A DNA stretch of 64,000 bases from Betaproteobacteria bacterium. Lineage in GTDB: Bacteria; Pseudomonadota; Gammaproteobacteria; Burkholderiales; Rhodocyclaceae. The stretch's first letter is position 1. Each line of letters starts with the position of its first letter. Under the pieces are notes generated by a model. That model did not search any database, was not told where the DNA came from, and was given only the letters and a program-made list of their open reading frames with translations. A program made the position numbers and the translations under genes. Below, piece after piece: positions 22,246 through 30,641 of the stretch. The DNA is taken from NCBI GenBank assembly GCA_009779265.1, contig WREP01000003.1, forward strand, positions 40,812 through 104,811, given 5' to 3'.

Positions 22246-24831
22246 TCAGTGATCGCCGCGGCGGAAGATGTGGCTGCGGGCGGTGGCAAGTTGATCCCAG
22301 CCGGGACGATGGGCCAGATCCGTTTTCCTGATGTTGCACAGCACGGTGTTGTAGGCAAACGCGCCGGCCGGGCTGGGATCGTCCTTGGTCAGGAAGTCCG
22401 GGTTGCCGCTGCGGTCGACCGACTTGTCGTCGAGATCCATCCAGGCGCCCTCGTGCAGCACCAGCACGCCCGGCATGCAACGTTCGGTGACATACACCGG
22501 CACGACGACGCGGCCACGGTCGTTCCACAACTCGACAGTGTCGCCCATGACGATGCCGAGTCGGGCGGCGTCGCCGGCATTGATGGTGACTTCCTGCGCG
22601 TAGGTTTCGCGCAGCCACGGGATGTTGTTGAAAATGCTGTGCGTGCGCCAGCGCGGATGCGGGCTGATGAGGTGGAAGGGGTATTCCTTCGTCTTCGGGT
22701 GGTTGAGCGATTCCCACGGCTCGATCCACTTGGGAATGTAGGGAATCTCGTAACCGTACTGGGTCTTGCTCCAGTCTTCGATCCCGGCCAGCCAGCCCGA
22801 CAGGATTTCGATCTTGCCCGAATCGGTGGGAAACGGTTCGCCCTGTTCGATCTGAGCGCGGAAGGCGACCTGCGGCTCGGCCAGCTCGAATTTGTAGACG
22901 CCGCGCTGCTTGAACTCCTCCCAGCCCATGTTCACGCCCTGGTGGCCCATGACGCGGTTCTCCCACCAGGCGCGCAGATACTGCTCGTCGACCGCGTCGT
23001 CGTTCTCGAAATAATCGCGCGTCGCCTTCGGGTTGTATTGCTCGCCGAAGCCAAGGCGATACGCCAGCTCGGTGAATACCTGAAAATCGGTCTTGGATTC
23101 GCCGAGCGGCTGAATCACCTTCGGCCGGTGAATGTAGTAATGCCCCTTGTACCAGGGCAGCGCGACATCGTGGCGCTCGAAGTGGGTGGCGATGGGGAAC
23201 AGCACGTCGGCCCAGATGCCCGACGGGGTGATGGTCGAATCGTTGCAGACGATGAAGTCGAGCTTCTTGACCGCCTCGATTTCCTTGTTGATGTTGGTGA
23301 GTTGGTTGAACCAGTCGGAACCGTGCCACCAGATGGCGCGGATGTTCGGAATCTTGCCGTCGAGTTCGTCACTGCGCGGCCACAGACCAACCTCCTCGCG
23401 CTTGACATTGGGGTAATTGAGCACGCAATGCGCCCAGCGGTCGGACTTGATCGAGCCCCACCAGACGTTGGCCCATTCGTCGTAGGGATAGGCCACGGCC
23501 TCGGTGTGAAAGGATTTGCCGACACCTTCGGCGCTGCCGCCGAGAATGCCGATATTGCCGGTCATCGCCTGCACGGCGGCGGCCATGCGGTTGTACTGCT
23601 CGCCATAGGCATTGCGCCCCGGCGCCCACGATGCTTTCAGCGCCGCCGGCTTGGTGCGCGCATAGAGGTCGGCCAGCTTCTTGATGTCCTCGGCGCTGAC
23701 GCCGCAGATCGCGGCCGCCCATTCGGGCGTTTTTGGCGTGCCGTCGTACTTGCCGAAAATGTAGTCGCGGAAATTTTCCTTGTCCTGCGCCCATTCCGGC
23801 ATCGTCCCGGCATCCATGCCTTGGCAGAAACGGTCGATGAAACGCTGATCCTGCAAATTGTTGGCGAAGATGTAATGCGCCATGCCGGCCAGCATCGCGG
23901 CATCGGTATTCGGCCGAATGGGAATCCACCAGGCGTCGTAGGCGGCTGCCGCATCGGTGTATTGCGGATCGACCAGCACAAACTTGCAGCCGCGCTGCTT
24001 GGCCAGCCGCATGTAGTAGAAGGTATTGCCGCCGTGGAAGGTGTAGGCCGGATTCCAGCCCCACATGATGATCAGTTTGGAATGAGCGAAGGCGTCGTCC
24101 TCATTGCCGTCCTCGATGGTGCCGAAGGTTGTGCGCGAACTGAAGGTGGTGCCCTGGTAGGACGGCACCGACCAGGAATTGGTACGGCAGCCGAAAAGTC
24201 CCAGGAAACGCGCCAACAATCCCTCGATCTGGTCGGATTTGTGCAGCACGCCGTAGGAGGAGCCGGCGTAGGACTGATCGAGGATCGCCGTCGGGCCGTA
24301 TTTTTCCTTCAATTCGAGCATCTTGCCGGCGACCAGATCCAGCGCCTCGTCCCACGAAGCGCGCTTAAACTTGCCCTCGCCGCGCGCGCCGACGCGGATC
24401 ATCGGATAGAGCAGGCGCTCCTGCGAATACAAGCGCGCCCGGTAGGAGCGGCCGCGCAGGCAGGCGCGCAATTGCGGTATCGCCTCGGTGTCGAAACCAA
24501 AGGCGCCACCGGCCTGGTAAGCGCCGTTGTCGGTCGACAGGCGGACGATCACGTCGCCCTTCTTGTGCGCCACCAGCATGTGGCGCGAGCCGCAATTGTG
24601 GGCGCAGGAGGTGACGACCGTCTGCAATTCGTCATCGCGCGGATAAGGCTCATAGGCGAAGGCCCTGGCCTGGCGTGGCAGCGAAATCAGGCCGGTGGCG
24701 CCCAGCGCCGAGGCGGCCATCGCGGCTTTCAGGAAATCGCGCCGGGTCATCGTCAGCCGATCGGGGCCGCGCTTGAGCCAGTCGATGATGCCATTTTCGT
24801 CGATGAGAGGATGGGTGCTCATCAGGCTCAC
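22246..24831 (-). CDS. DmsA-like molybdopterin oxidoreductase, Tat-exported
   Basis: The 861-aa catalytic subunit of the DMSO reductase family. A Tat signal lies at about residues 29-50 (TRRDFLK then a hydrophobic stretch) behind an N-terminal extension. The expected [4Fe-4S] motif reads C76-x3-C80-x3-H84...C124: the third Cys of the DmsA motif is His here. The molybdenum-ligand region GTTFSSRTTFG aligns with the serine region of DmsA. Further DmsA-like blocks are ACLRGRSYRARLY, VGARGEGKF and IPIRPNTDAAMLAGMA. GTG 24831 overlaps the upstream cytochrome stop (GTGA) and has GGGAG upstream; ATG 24822 is the alternative. The substrate is unknown: an S-oxide or N-oxide is most likely by family. 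Confidence 0.9.
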   Translation of the reverse strand: MSLMSTHPLIDENGIIDWLKRGPDRLTMTRRDFLKAAMAASALGATGLISLPRQARAFAYEPYPRDDELQTVVTSCAHNCGSRHMLVAHKKGDVIVRLSTDNGAYQAGGAFGFDTEAIPQLRACLRGRSYRARLYSQERLLYPMIRVGARGEGKFKRASWDEALDLVAGKMLELKEKYGPTAILDQSYAGSSYGVLHKSDQIEGLLARFLGLFGCRTNSWSVPSYQGTTFSSRTTFGTIEDGNEDDAFAHSKLIIMWGWNPAYTFHGGNTFYYMRLAKQRGCKFVLVDPQYTDAAAAYDAWWIPIRPNTDAAMLAGMAHYIFANNLQDQRFIDRFCQGMDAGTMPEWAQDKENFRDYIFGKYDGTPKTPEWAAAICGVSAEDIKKLADLYARTKPAALKASWAPGRNAYGEQYNRMAAAVQAMTGNIGILGGSAEGVGKSFHTEAVAYPYDEWANVWWGSIKSDRWAHCVLNYPNVKREEVGLWPRSDELDGKIPNIRAIWWHGSDWFNQLTNINKEIEAVKKLDFIVCNDSTITPSGIWADVLFPIATHFERHDVALPWYKGHYYIHRPKVIQPLGESKTDFQVFTELAYRLGFGEQYNPKATRDYFENDDAVDEQYLRAWWENRVMGHQGVNMGWEEFKQRGVYKFELAEPQVAFRAQIEQGEPFPTDSGKIEILSGWLAGIEDWSKTQYGYEIPYIPKWIEPWESLNHPKTKEYPFHLISPHPRWRTHSIFNNIPWLRETYAQEVTINAGDAARLGIVMGDTVELWNDRGRVVVPVYVTERCMPGVLVLHEGAWMDLDDKSVDRSGNPDFLTKDDPSPAGAFAYNTVLCNIRKTDLAHRPGWDQLATARSHIFRRGDH

Positions 24832-25667
24832 GGTTTACTCCCGCTGTTGGTTATTTCGCCGAGAAAGCGGCCTGCCGATTGCGCGGGCCGGTCCTTGGCC
24901 CACTCCGGCATTTCCTCCGGCATGCCTTCCCACGCATGACGCGGATAGGGATAGCTGATGCGATACCACTGCCGGCCGCCATGACAGCCATAGCAGACAT
25001 CGCCGCCTTTTTCCGCGGCCAGTTTCTCGATGGCTCCGGCGTTCAGATAATTGACCTGGTGCCGGTTGGTGCGGATCGCCGCATGACAGCTCAGACAGTC
25101 GTTTTCCAGCGCATCGCGAATCTCTGGCTACGGCGGTAGGCCCATCGAATCCGCCGGAAATTTGCCGTGACACATCAGGCAGATATCGGGATTGACGTTC
25201 TTGCGCAGCACATGCGCGGTATCGTTCGCGTCGGGCGGATTGACCGCCCGGTCGCGCGGGTTGCTGCCCTGGTGGCAGGTGGTGCAGCGCATCCGCATCA
25301 CCTGCGTCGAATAATCGGATTTCAGGTGCCGCCAGTGGAAAGCGCCCTGCTCGCCGGTGTAAGTATCGAGCGTCTGATACCAGGCCAGCGCATTCGCCGC
25401 CTTGACGCCGGCCGGCGACTCCGGGCGCACCGAGTTTTCCAGAACTTCCTGGTGGCAGGCCAGACATTGCTCGTCACGGGCGCTGTCGATGGCCGGCCTG
25501 AAATGCAGCGGATCCCAGCGGGCGCGCTCGTAATCTAGGGCTGCGGCATGCGCCGCCGCCAACGATTGCGCCGCCTCCCGCCGCGTTTCTCCCGGGCGCA
25601 GGAAAGCGAAAACGACGACGATGCAGACGATGCCCAGCAGCAGAATCAGATTTTTCTGACGCGACAC
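24828..25667 (-). pseudogene. Membrane-anchored pentaheme cytochrome c with in-frame TAG
   Basis: An N-terminal membrane anchor (LILLLGIVCIVVVFAFL) is followed by five CxxCH motifs in one frame: CLACH, CTTCH, CLMCH, CLSCH and CYGCH. A TAG at 25128-25130 falls between the third and fourth motif. The frame continues after it with two more haem sites and ends at a TGA (24828-24830) that overlaps the GTG start of the molybdoenzyme, which shows that the full frame is the evolved gene. Read through, it is 279 residues. GTG 25667 is the likely start. Its role would be to take electrons from the quinol pool and feed the periplasmic DmsA/B-like pair. Either a fresh nonsense mutation or a base-call error. 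Confidence 0.85.
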
Positions 25668-25693
25668 GACAATTCCATTTCTCGACAATTGGG

Positions 25694-25720
25694 AAAGGGA
25701 GGGGCAAAGCCCCCCCCTTT
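25694..25720 (-). terminator. Hairpin between repeat-protein and cytochrome genes
   Basis: Two 12-base arms (AAAGGGGGGGGC and GCCCCTCCCTTT read on the minus strand) pair with one G-T wobble and a TTT loop, directly after the repeat-protein stop. There is no long T-run after it. It probably acts as a partial terminator or 3' stabiliser, so that the repeat protein is made in excess over the respiratory enzymes downstream. Confidence 0.55.
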
Positions 25721-25732
25721 GACAGAGACGGC

Positions 25733-26371
25733 TTACTTGTCGCCGCTCATCCCGGACATACCCTTCTGGCCAGCCATGCCTTCCTGACCGGACATCCCGG
25801 ACATGCCCTTCTGGCCAGCCATGCCTTCCTGGCCGCTCATCCCGGACATGCCCTTCTGACCAGCCATGCCTTCCTGGCCCGACATCCCGGACATCCCGGA
25901 CATGCCCTTCTGGCTCGACTTGCCTTTGCGGTTGCCCTTCTGACCGGCCATGCCTTCCTGGCCACTCATCCCGGACATACCCTTCTGACCGGCCATGCCT
26001 TCCTGGCCACTCATCCCGGACATACCCTTCTGACCGGCCATGCCTTCCTGGCCGCTCATGCCGGACATACCCTTCTGACCAGCCATGCCTTCCTGACCGC
26101 TCATGCCGGACATACCCTTCTGACCGGCCATGCCTTCCTGGCCGCTCATGCCGGACATACCCTTCTGACCGGCCATGCCTTCCTGGCCGCTCATGCCGGA
26201 CATACCCTTCTGACCAGCCATGCCTTCCTGGCCGCTCATCCCGGACATGCCCTTCTGACCAGCCATGCCTTCCTGGCCCGACATCCCCGACATGCCCTTC
26301 TGCTGGGCCATGGCAGCGCCAGCCAGGGACAACGCCATCAGGCCCACGATCACAGACTTGCTTGCTTTCAT
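25733..26371 (-). CDS. Secreted Met/Gly-rich 15-residue repeat protein
   Basis: The 212-aa product has a signal peptide (SVIVGLMALSLAGAAMA, cleavage before QQ). The mature part is almost only a 15-residue unit KGMSGMSGQEGMAGQ: eight copies, a basic break KGNRKGKSSQ, then three more (the first lengthened by MSG) and a half copy. One residue in five is Met; there is no Cys or aromatic residue. The 45-bp DNA units are nearly identical, which points to recent expansion or gene conversion. It should be a soluble, disordered periplasmic protein. Met-rich repeats can bind Cu(I) or be oxidised to Met sulfoxide; both are guesses. It lies between a secreted protein gene and the cytochrome in the sigma-54 cluster. 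Confidence 0.85.
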   Translation of the reverse strand: MKASKSVIVGLMALSLAGAAMAQQKGMSGMSGQEGMAGQKGMSGMSGQEGMAGQKGMSGMSGQEGMAGQKGMSGMSGQEGMAGQKGMSGMSGQEGMAGQKGMSGMSGQEGMAGQKGMSGMSGQEGMAGQKGMSGMSGQEGMAGQKGNRKGKSSQKGMSGMSGMSGQEGMAGQKGMSGMSGQEGMAGQKGMSGMSGQEGMAGQKGMSGMSGDK

Positions 26372-26525
26372 CTTTCAGCTTCCTCATTCACAGGTTTGGT
26401 TGACATCTGTCGTTGCAAGGACGCTTTCGTCACTGCAACGACGCGATGCGGTGCTGCCTGGCGCGCGTCGAGCTTCTTGCCGGCCCTGGGGACGGCGTCC
26501 CGTTCGCCGCGCGCATGGACATTCT

Positions 26526-26876
26526 TCATTGCCGATGATAGCCACGGATGTCGTAAGCGCCCGTCATGCCGGGCCGCGTAAAGGGGGTATACCAGGCGCC
26601 TTGATCCCGGAGCATGCCGAGCGACGCGGGATAAGGCTGTTCCACGCCATGCAGCGCGCGCTTTTCGTCGAGCGGCGGCGCGACCTTGATGGTCGGCACA
26701 TCCGTTCGCCGCCGGTCGGGCGCCGTGCCGGCGATGAAGCTCGGCTCGGATGCCGCCTCCGCCGCCAAGACTGCCCCGCTCGCGGCCAACAGGCACATTC
26801 CCAGCCACAGCCCAGCCCGCCGCCGGACCGTGGCGGCGTAAGCCCCCTGGAGAAACACTGTCTGTCGCTTTTCCAT
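26526..26876 (-). CDS. Small secreted protein, first gene of the respiratory cluster
   Basis: The 116-aa product has a basic N-terminus (MEKRQ..RRRAGLW) and a hydrophobic signal core (LGMCLLAASGAVLAAEA). The mature part is about 80 residues, hydrophilic, with Pro/Arg-rich stretches and a C-terminal block GAWYTPFTRPGMTGAYDIRG. No cysteine remains after cleavage and no haem motif is seen. No family is recognised. ATG 26876 is used (a TTG precedes it). It lies 60 bases after the predicted sigma-54 start point and 154 bases before the repeat-protein gene, so it is likely the first gene of the transcript. Confidence 0.65.
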   Translation of the reverse strand: MEKRQTVFLQGAYAATVRRRAGLWLGMCLLAASGAVLAAEAASEPSFIAGTAPDRRRTDVPTIKVAPPLDEKRALHGVEQPYPASLGMLRDQGAWYTPFTRPGMTGAYDIRGYHRQ

Positions 26877-26946
26877 CAACGCTACCGTCCCCTTTCATCG
26901 GCGCGGCACGGAAGCTCTTGTGGCTTCATCACCGCGGGCAATGCCT

Positions 26947-26962
26947 AGCAAGCCCGATGCCA
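26947..26962 (-). promoter_or_regulatory. Sigma-54 promoter of the DmsAB-like cluster
   Basis: On the minus strand the sequence reads TGGCAT-CGGGC-TTGCT. The GG and GC pairs are 12 bases apart, exactly as needed for the -24/-12 elements of RpoN promoters. Transcription would start near 26936 and reach the ATG at 26876 after about 60 bases. The same cluster encodes an NtrC-type activator, which makes the assignment more than a chance match. Confidence 0.8.
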
Positions 26963-27040
26963 GGTCGGAAAAACAGACGTAACACACTGATTTTATGAAT
27001 TATTATCATCGAAGAACAAAACAGGAAGCCAAGCCACACA

Positions 27041-27120
27041 CGCCAAAATGTCATGCGAAAACGAGGGTATCGGCATTTGAGGGCAACGCCATGTGAAACC
27101 GGGTCTGCCAAAATGGCATG
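27041..27120 (-). promoter_or_regulatory. Paired upstream activator sites
   Basis: Two 14-base words GCCAAAATGTCATG (27042-27055) and GCCAAAATGGCATG (27107-27120) differ at one base and lie 65 bases apart in the same orientation. The second contains the palindrome TGCCA-TTT-TGGCA. They lie about 85-160 bases upstream of the sigma-54 promoter, the normal place for enhancer sites of NtrC-type regulators. The intergenic stretch 26877-27300 holds this, the promoter, and presumably the xth promoter; no gene. Confidence 0.6.
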
Positions 27121-27300
27121 GCGCCTTGGCTGCGGGAAACGTCTGGCAACGCCGCCACCCGCAGCGTGCGGGCAAAACCCGACCGAAGCAGGCAATCGGC
27201 CGCCCGATATTCGCTAGAATGAGCGCCTGCCATGCTCGCCGCCGCGGTCTCATCATTGAACAGGCGCCGCCTTGTTTTATCTTGCCGAAATCAAGCACCC

Positions 27301-28065
27301 ATGAAACTCGCTACCTGGAACGTCAATTCGCTGCGCGTGCGACTGCCGCACCTGCTCGACTGGCTCGTCGAACAGAGGCCGGATGTGCTGTGCCTACAGG
27401 AATTGAAGCTCGAAGATCACAATTTCCCCCGCGACGCGATCGAGGATATCGGCTACCACGTCGCCTTTTCCGGCCAGAAGACCTATAACGGCGTCGCTCT
27501 GCTGGCTCGCCAGCCGATCACAGATGTCGTACACGGCAACCCGCTCTTCCCGGACGAGCAGAAGCGCCTGATCGCCGGCACCATCGACGGCGCGCGCGTC
27601 ATCTGCGCCTATGTGCCGAACGGCCAGGAAATCGGCTGCGACAAGTACGCCTACAAGCTGCGCTGGCTCTCGGCCCTCGCCGACTGGCTGGGCGAGGAAT
27701 TGGCCGCCCATCCGCAATTGGCGCTGGGCGGCGATTTCAACATCGTGCCCGACGACCGCGATGTCCATGATCCCGTGGCCTGGGCCGGCGGCATTCTGTG
27801 CTCGGACGCCGAGCGCGCGGCTTTTCGCCGCCTTCTCGACCTCGGTCTGAAGGACAGCTTCCGCCTGTTCGATCAGCCGGAAAAAACCTTTTCCTGGTGG
27901 GATTACCGGACGCTCGGCTTCCAGAAAAATCTCGGCCTGCGCATCGACCACATCCTGCTCTCGACACCGCTGGCCGCGCGCTGCACGGCGGCCGGCATCG
28001 ACCGCGCGCCGCGCAAGCGCGAGCGGCCATCCGATCATGCCCCGGCCTGGGCCATTCTCGAATGA
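27301..28065 (+). CDS. xth: Exodeoxyribonuclease III
   Basis: DNA repair enzyme that cuts at abasic sites and has 3'-5' exonuclease activity. The 254-aa product shows the EEP-fold motifs: WNVNSLR near residue 7, LQELKLED (catalytic Glu near 34), GGDFNIVPDDRDV near 150 and the C-terminal SDHAPAW. ATG 27301 gives the conserved N-terminus MKLATWNVN; the open frame before it is not conserved. Its stop overlaps the ATG of the Crp/Fnr gene. Confidence 0.95.
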   Translation: MKLATWNVNSLRVRLPHLLDWLVEQRPDVLCLQELKLEDHNFPRDAIEDIGYHVAFSGQKTYNGVALLARQPITDVVHGNPLFPDEQKRLIAGTIDGARVICAYVPNGQEIGCDKYAYKLRWLSALADWLGEELAAHPQLALGGDFNIVPDDRDVHDPVAWAGGILCSDAERAAFRRLLDLGLKDSFRLFDQPEKTFSWWDYRTLGFQKNLGLRIDHILLSTPLAARCTAAGIDRAPRKRERPSDHAPAWAILE

Positions 28066-28727
28066 CGGCCACCACCATCGACGCACCGCGCCTCTTCGCC
28101 CTCTACCCGGCGCTGGCCGGCCTCGCGCCGGCGCAACTGGCGGCGCTGCTGCGCGCGCCCATACAGGCGCCGGCCGGCAGCCTGGTCTTTTCCGAGCGCC
28201 AGCCGTGCAGCGGCTTCCCGCTGCTGCTCGCCGGCCGCATCAAGGTCTGCAAGAGCGCCGCCAACGGGCGCGAACTGCTGCTTTACCGGGTCGAGCCGGG
28301 CGGCTCCTGCATCATTTCGTCGAGCTGCCTGCTCGGGCGCAGCGACTACAACGCCCGCGGCATCGCCGAAACCCCGCTCACCCTGCTGCTCCTGCCGGTT
28401 CCCGTTTTCGCCGAACTGATGCTCGACCACGCGCCTTTCCGCGATTTCGTCTTTCATCTGTTCGCCGAGCGCATCGCCAATTTAATGCAGGTGGTCGAGG
28501 AAATCGCCTTCGCCCGCCTCGACCAGCGTCTGGCCCGCCTGCTGCTGGCGCGTCAGGACGATGTGCTGGCCATCACCCACCAGCAACTGGCCGACGAACT
28601 GGGCAGCGTGCGCGAAATCATCAGCCGCCTGCTCAAGAGCTTCGCCGACCAGGGTCTGGTCGAGTTGGGACGGGAACGCATCGCCATCATCGACCGGCCC
28701 GGCCTGCACCGCATCGCCGCCGTGTGA
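28062..28727 (+). CDS. Crp/Fnr-family transcription regulator
   Basis: The 221-aa product has an N-terminal cyclic-nucleotide-binding-like barrel (FSERQPCSGFPLLLAGRIKV and YRVEPGGSCIISSSCLLG) and a C-terminal winged helix with the recognition helix LADELGSVREIISRLLKSF. The usual FNR cluster spacing of cysteines is not present, though four cysteines occur in the barrel. It could sense redox, NO or another small ligand. ATG 28062 overlaps the xth stop (ATGA), and a DUF2892 gene, often under Fnr-type control, follows. Confidence 0.88.
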   Translation: MTATTIDAPRLFALYPALAGLAPAQLAALLRAPIQAPAGSLVFSERQPCSGFPLLLAGRIKVCKSAANGRELLLYRVEPGGSCIISSSCLLGRSDYNARGIAETPLTLLLLPVPVFAELMLDHAPFRDFVFHLFAERIANLMQVVEEIAFARLDQRLARLLLARQDDVLAITHQQLADELGSVREIISRLLKSFADQGLVELGRERIAIIDRPGLHRIAAV

Positions 28728-28805
28728 CCCAGGTTACAGACAGCCCCTGGCCCGCCCGCTACAGTCCGCACCGTGATATTTCCCGACCTTGATGGAGAAA
28801 ATGGT

Positions 28806-28997
28806 ATGAAAAGCAATGTTGGCGGCATCGACAAAATCCTGCGCATCGTCGCGGGCATCGCCCTGATCACCTGGTCAGTCTTGGGCGGCCCGCTCTGGGC
28901 CTTGATCGGCGTCATCCCCCTGGCCACCGGCCTGATGAGCTGGTGCCCGTTCTACCCCCTGCTCGGCCTGAACACCTGCCCGCTGAAGAAGAACTGA
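28806..28997 (+). CDS. DUF2892 small membrane protein
   Basis: The 63-aa product matches DUF2892 (YgaP-like membrane part): N-terminal KSNVGGIDKILRIVAGIALI, a second hydrophobic stretch, and the C-terminal WCPFYPLLGLNTCP signature. Two membrane segments are expected. The upstream ATG at 28773 is in frame, but ATG 28806 with GGAGAAA upstream gives the family start. In other bacteria such proteins go with rhodanese or sulfur redox genes; here it follows a Crp/Fnr regulator. Confidence 0.88.
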   Translation: MKSNVGGIDKILRIVAGIALITWSVLGGPLWALIGVIPLATGLMSWCPFYPLLGLNTCPLKKN

Positions 28998-29027
28998 AAC
29001 GGCGCGGGATTTTCGGAATTTTTCCGT

Positions 29028-29061
29028 AAAAGGCGGTCAGGGTAAGCTAAACCGCCTTTTT
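29028..29061. terminator. Bidirectional terminator
   Basis: A perfect 10-bp stem (AAAAGGCGGT at 29028-29037 with ACCGCCTTTT at 29051-29060) with a 13-base loop. The A-run and T-run on either side allow it to end both the plus-strand DUF2892 transcript and the minus-strand toxin-antitoxin transcript. Confidence 0.85.
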
Positions 29062-29073
29062 GCCATTGCCCTG

Positions 29074-29421
29074 TCAGGCTTCATCAAACAATGCCATGAG
29101 ACGACCCAGAGCATCGTCGATCACGGCTTGCGGCACGCGCTCAATGAGCTTGGCCTTGCGCGCCGCCAGATCGAGCATCCGCACCTTGTTGATCAAGGCA
29201 ACGCCCTGCGTCTTGCAGCCACAGCCCATCAGGGTAACGGCAAAACCCGCATAGCGGCTGTATTCGCCGCCCTGCGTGATGGGCGCAACCAGCACATCGC
29301 CCAACTGGTTGAATGCCTTGTTGGTCAGCACCAGCGCCGGACGATCCTCGCCGCGCATTTCGCGGCCCGTAACCGGCTCCAGATTGACGCGCACGATATC
29401 GCCGCGCTCGAATTGCGCCAT
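29074..29421 (-). CDS. mazF: MazF/PemK-type toxin
   Basis: The 115-aa product matches type II ribonuclease toxins: RGDIVRVNLEPVTGREMRGEDRPALVLTN-type start with the conserved Arg/Gly, and APITQGG in the middle. Such toxins cut mRNA when free. ATG 29421 overlaps the antitoxin stop (TGATG), the usual coupled order antitoxin then toxin. The frame runs further upstream in a different reading of the antitoxin; that is not coding. It sits between DUF2892 and rsmA. Confidence 0.9.
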   Translation of the reverse strand: MAQFERGDIVRVNLEPVTGREMRGEDRPALVLTNKAFNQLGDVLVAPITQGGEYSRYAGFAVTLMGCGCKTQGVALINKVRMLDLAARKAKLIERVPQAVIDDALGRLMALFDEA

Positions 29422-29669
29422 CACCAAACCTCCTCGCCAACGGGCTTGGCGTTGTCCCACCACTCAAGGTTTGGCGGCGGTGCATTTTGATCGCATTGCG
29501 CCAGCAGATCGGCCAGTTTGTAACGCGGCCTGGCGACGCGCAATACCGCGCTTTCCGCAGCCACCTCCACCTCGAAGGTATCGCCGACTTTCGCCCCCAA
29601 CTGCGCCAGCATGGCGCTGGGCAGCCGCACGGCGGCGCTATTGCCCCACTTCTGGATATTCAGCCTCAT
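29421..29669 (-). CDS. mazE: MazE/ChpS-type antitoxin
   Basis: The 82-aa product has the AbrB-fold start MRLNIQKWGNSAAVRLP and the LGAKVGD turn, followed by an acidic C-terminal part that should wrap the toxin. ATG 29669 is used; a longer frame to 29702 adds residues absent from the family. A run with TATAC and TTGTATAA at about 29695-29708 just upstream may be its promoter/operator. The pair is a complete mazEF-like module. Confidence 0.9.
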   Translation of the reverse strand: MRLNIQKWGNSAAVRLPSAMLAQLGAKVGDTFEVEVAAESAVLRVARPRYKLADLLAQCDQNAPPPNLEWWDNAKPVGEEVW

Positions 29670-29815
29670 GGTTTCTCTCCGCACACTCGATAGTCTATAC
29701 ATTGTATAAACGTCCGAGTATTCGTCAAGACTCGATTATTGGCTTGTGTTCCGGACGAACGGGCGTGTCAGCCGAATAAACCACAGGCCTGCGCATTGGC
29801 TCCCGCCGTGCAACT

Positions 29816-30583
29816 TCACTCCCCGAGGTAGTTGGCGATACGCACATAGTCCGCGACCGCCAGGTCTTCCGGGCGGCGGGTCGGATCGATGTCGAGGGCG
29901 GCGAAGGCGGCTTCGTCGACCACGCCCTTGAGGGTGTTGCGCAACATCTTGCGGCGCTGGGCGAAGGCGGCGCGGACGAGATCGGCGAGGCGTTGCGGGT
30001 TTTTCGCCGTCAGTTCGGCGGCGGCCTTGGGGATCAGGCGGACGACCGCCGATTGCACCTTGGGCGGCGGATCGAAGCTTTCCGGCGGCACGTCGAGCAG
30101 CCATTCGAGATGGAAGCGGTATTGCAACATGACCGACAGGCGACCGAAATCGCCGTCGCCGGGGACGGCGACCATGCGCTCGACGACTTCCTTTTGCAGC
30201 ATGAAGTGCATGTCGCGGATGCTGTCGCCGTAGTCGGCGAGGTGAAAGAGGAGCGGCGTCGAGATGTTGTAGGGCAGGTTGCCGACCAGACGCAGGTCGT
30301 CACCGATGGCGGCGAAGTCAAAGGCCAGCGCGTCGCCTTCATGGATGCTCAGGCGTGCGGGCGGATGCCGCTTTTGCAGGCGGGCGATCAGGTCGCGGTC
30401 GATTTCGACGACATGCAGATGATCGAGCCGCGCCAAGAGCGGCTCGGTCAGCGCCCCTAGGCCGGGGCCGATCTCGACCAGGCGATCGCCGCCTTGCGGG
30501 TCAATGGCGGCGACGATGGCGTTGATGATGCCGGCGTCGATCAGGAAATTTTGGCCAAAACGGCGACGTGGAATATGTTTCAT
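29816..30583 (-). CDS. rsmA: 16S rRNA dimethyladenosine transferase
   Basis: KsgA/RsmA dimethylates two adjacent adenines near the 3' end of 16S rRNA. The 255-aa product begins [13 protein letters not shown], has the SAM motif [11 protein letters not shown] near residue 40 and the catalytic NLPYNIS near 107. ATG 30583 is used. It is downstream of pdxA in the surA-pdxA-rsmA order typical of proteobacteria, but a dispersed repeat (30642-30715) separates it from pdxA. Confidence 0.95.
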   Translation of the reverse strand: MKHIPRRRFGQNFLIDAGIINAIVAAIDPQGGDRLVEIGPGLGALTEPLLARLDHLHVVEIDRDLIARLQKRHPPARLSIHEGDALAFDFAAIGDDLRLVGNLPYNISTPLLFHLADYGDSIRDMHFMLQKEVVERMVAVPGDGDFGRLSVMLQYRFHLEWLLDVPPESFDPPPKVQSAVVRLIPKAAAELTAKNPQRLADLVRAAFAQRRKMLRNTLKGVVDEAAFAALDIDPTRRPEDLAVADYVRIANYLGE

Positions 30584-30641
30584 CAATTGGGTCGCCTTTT
30601 CAGGGAAGGCTGGAGCGGTTTTGGTTCAAGACTGTACAAAA

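Noticed and set aside
21539..23329. 596-aa frame joining two parts
   Set aside because: Its first part is out-of-phase DmsA-like coding sequence; the real iron-sulfur gene begins at ATG 22222.
22204..24939. 911-codon plus-strand frame opposite the molybdoenzyme
   Set aside because: Shadow of the DmsA-like gene, which has all family motifs on the minus strand.
25733..26300. CRISPR array in the 45-bp repeats
   Set aside because: No unique spacers: repeats are back to back and encode a protein with a signal peptide.
25733..26387. Long open frame in another phase through the repeat array (HGWSEGYVRDERPGR-type)
   Set aside because: A 45-bp repeat without stops opens extra frames automatically. 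Only the frame with the signal peptide and stop fits a gene; the other runs on into the cytochrome frame by chance.
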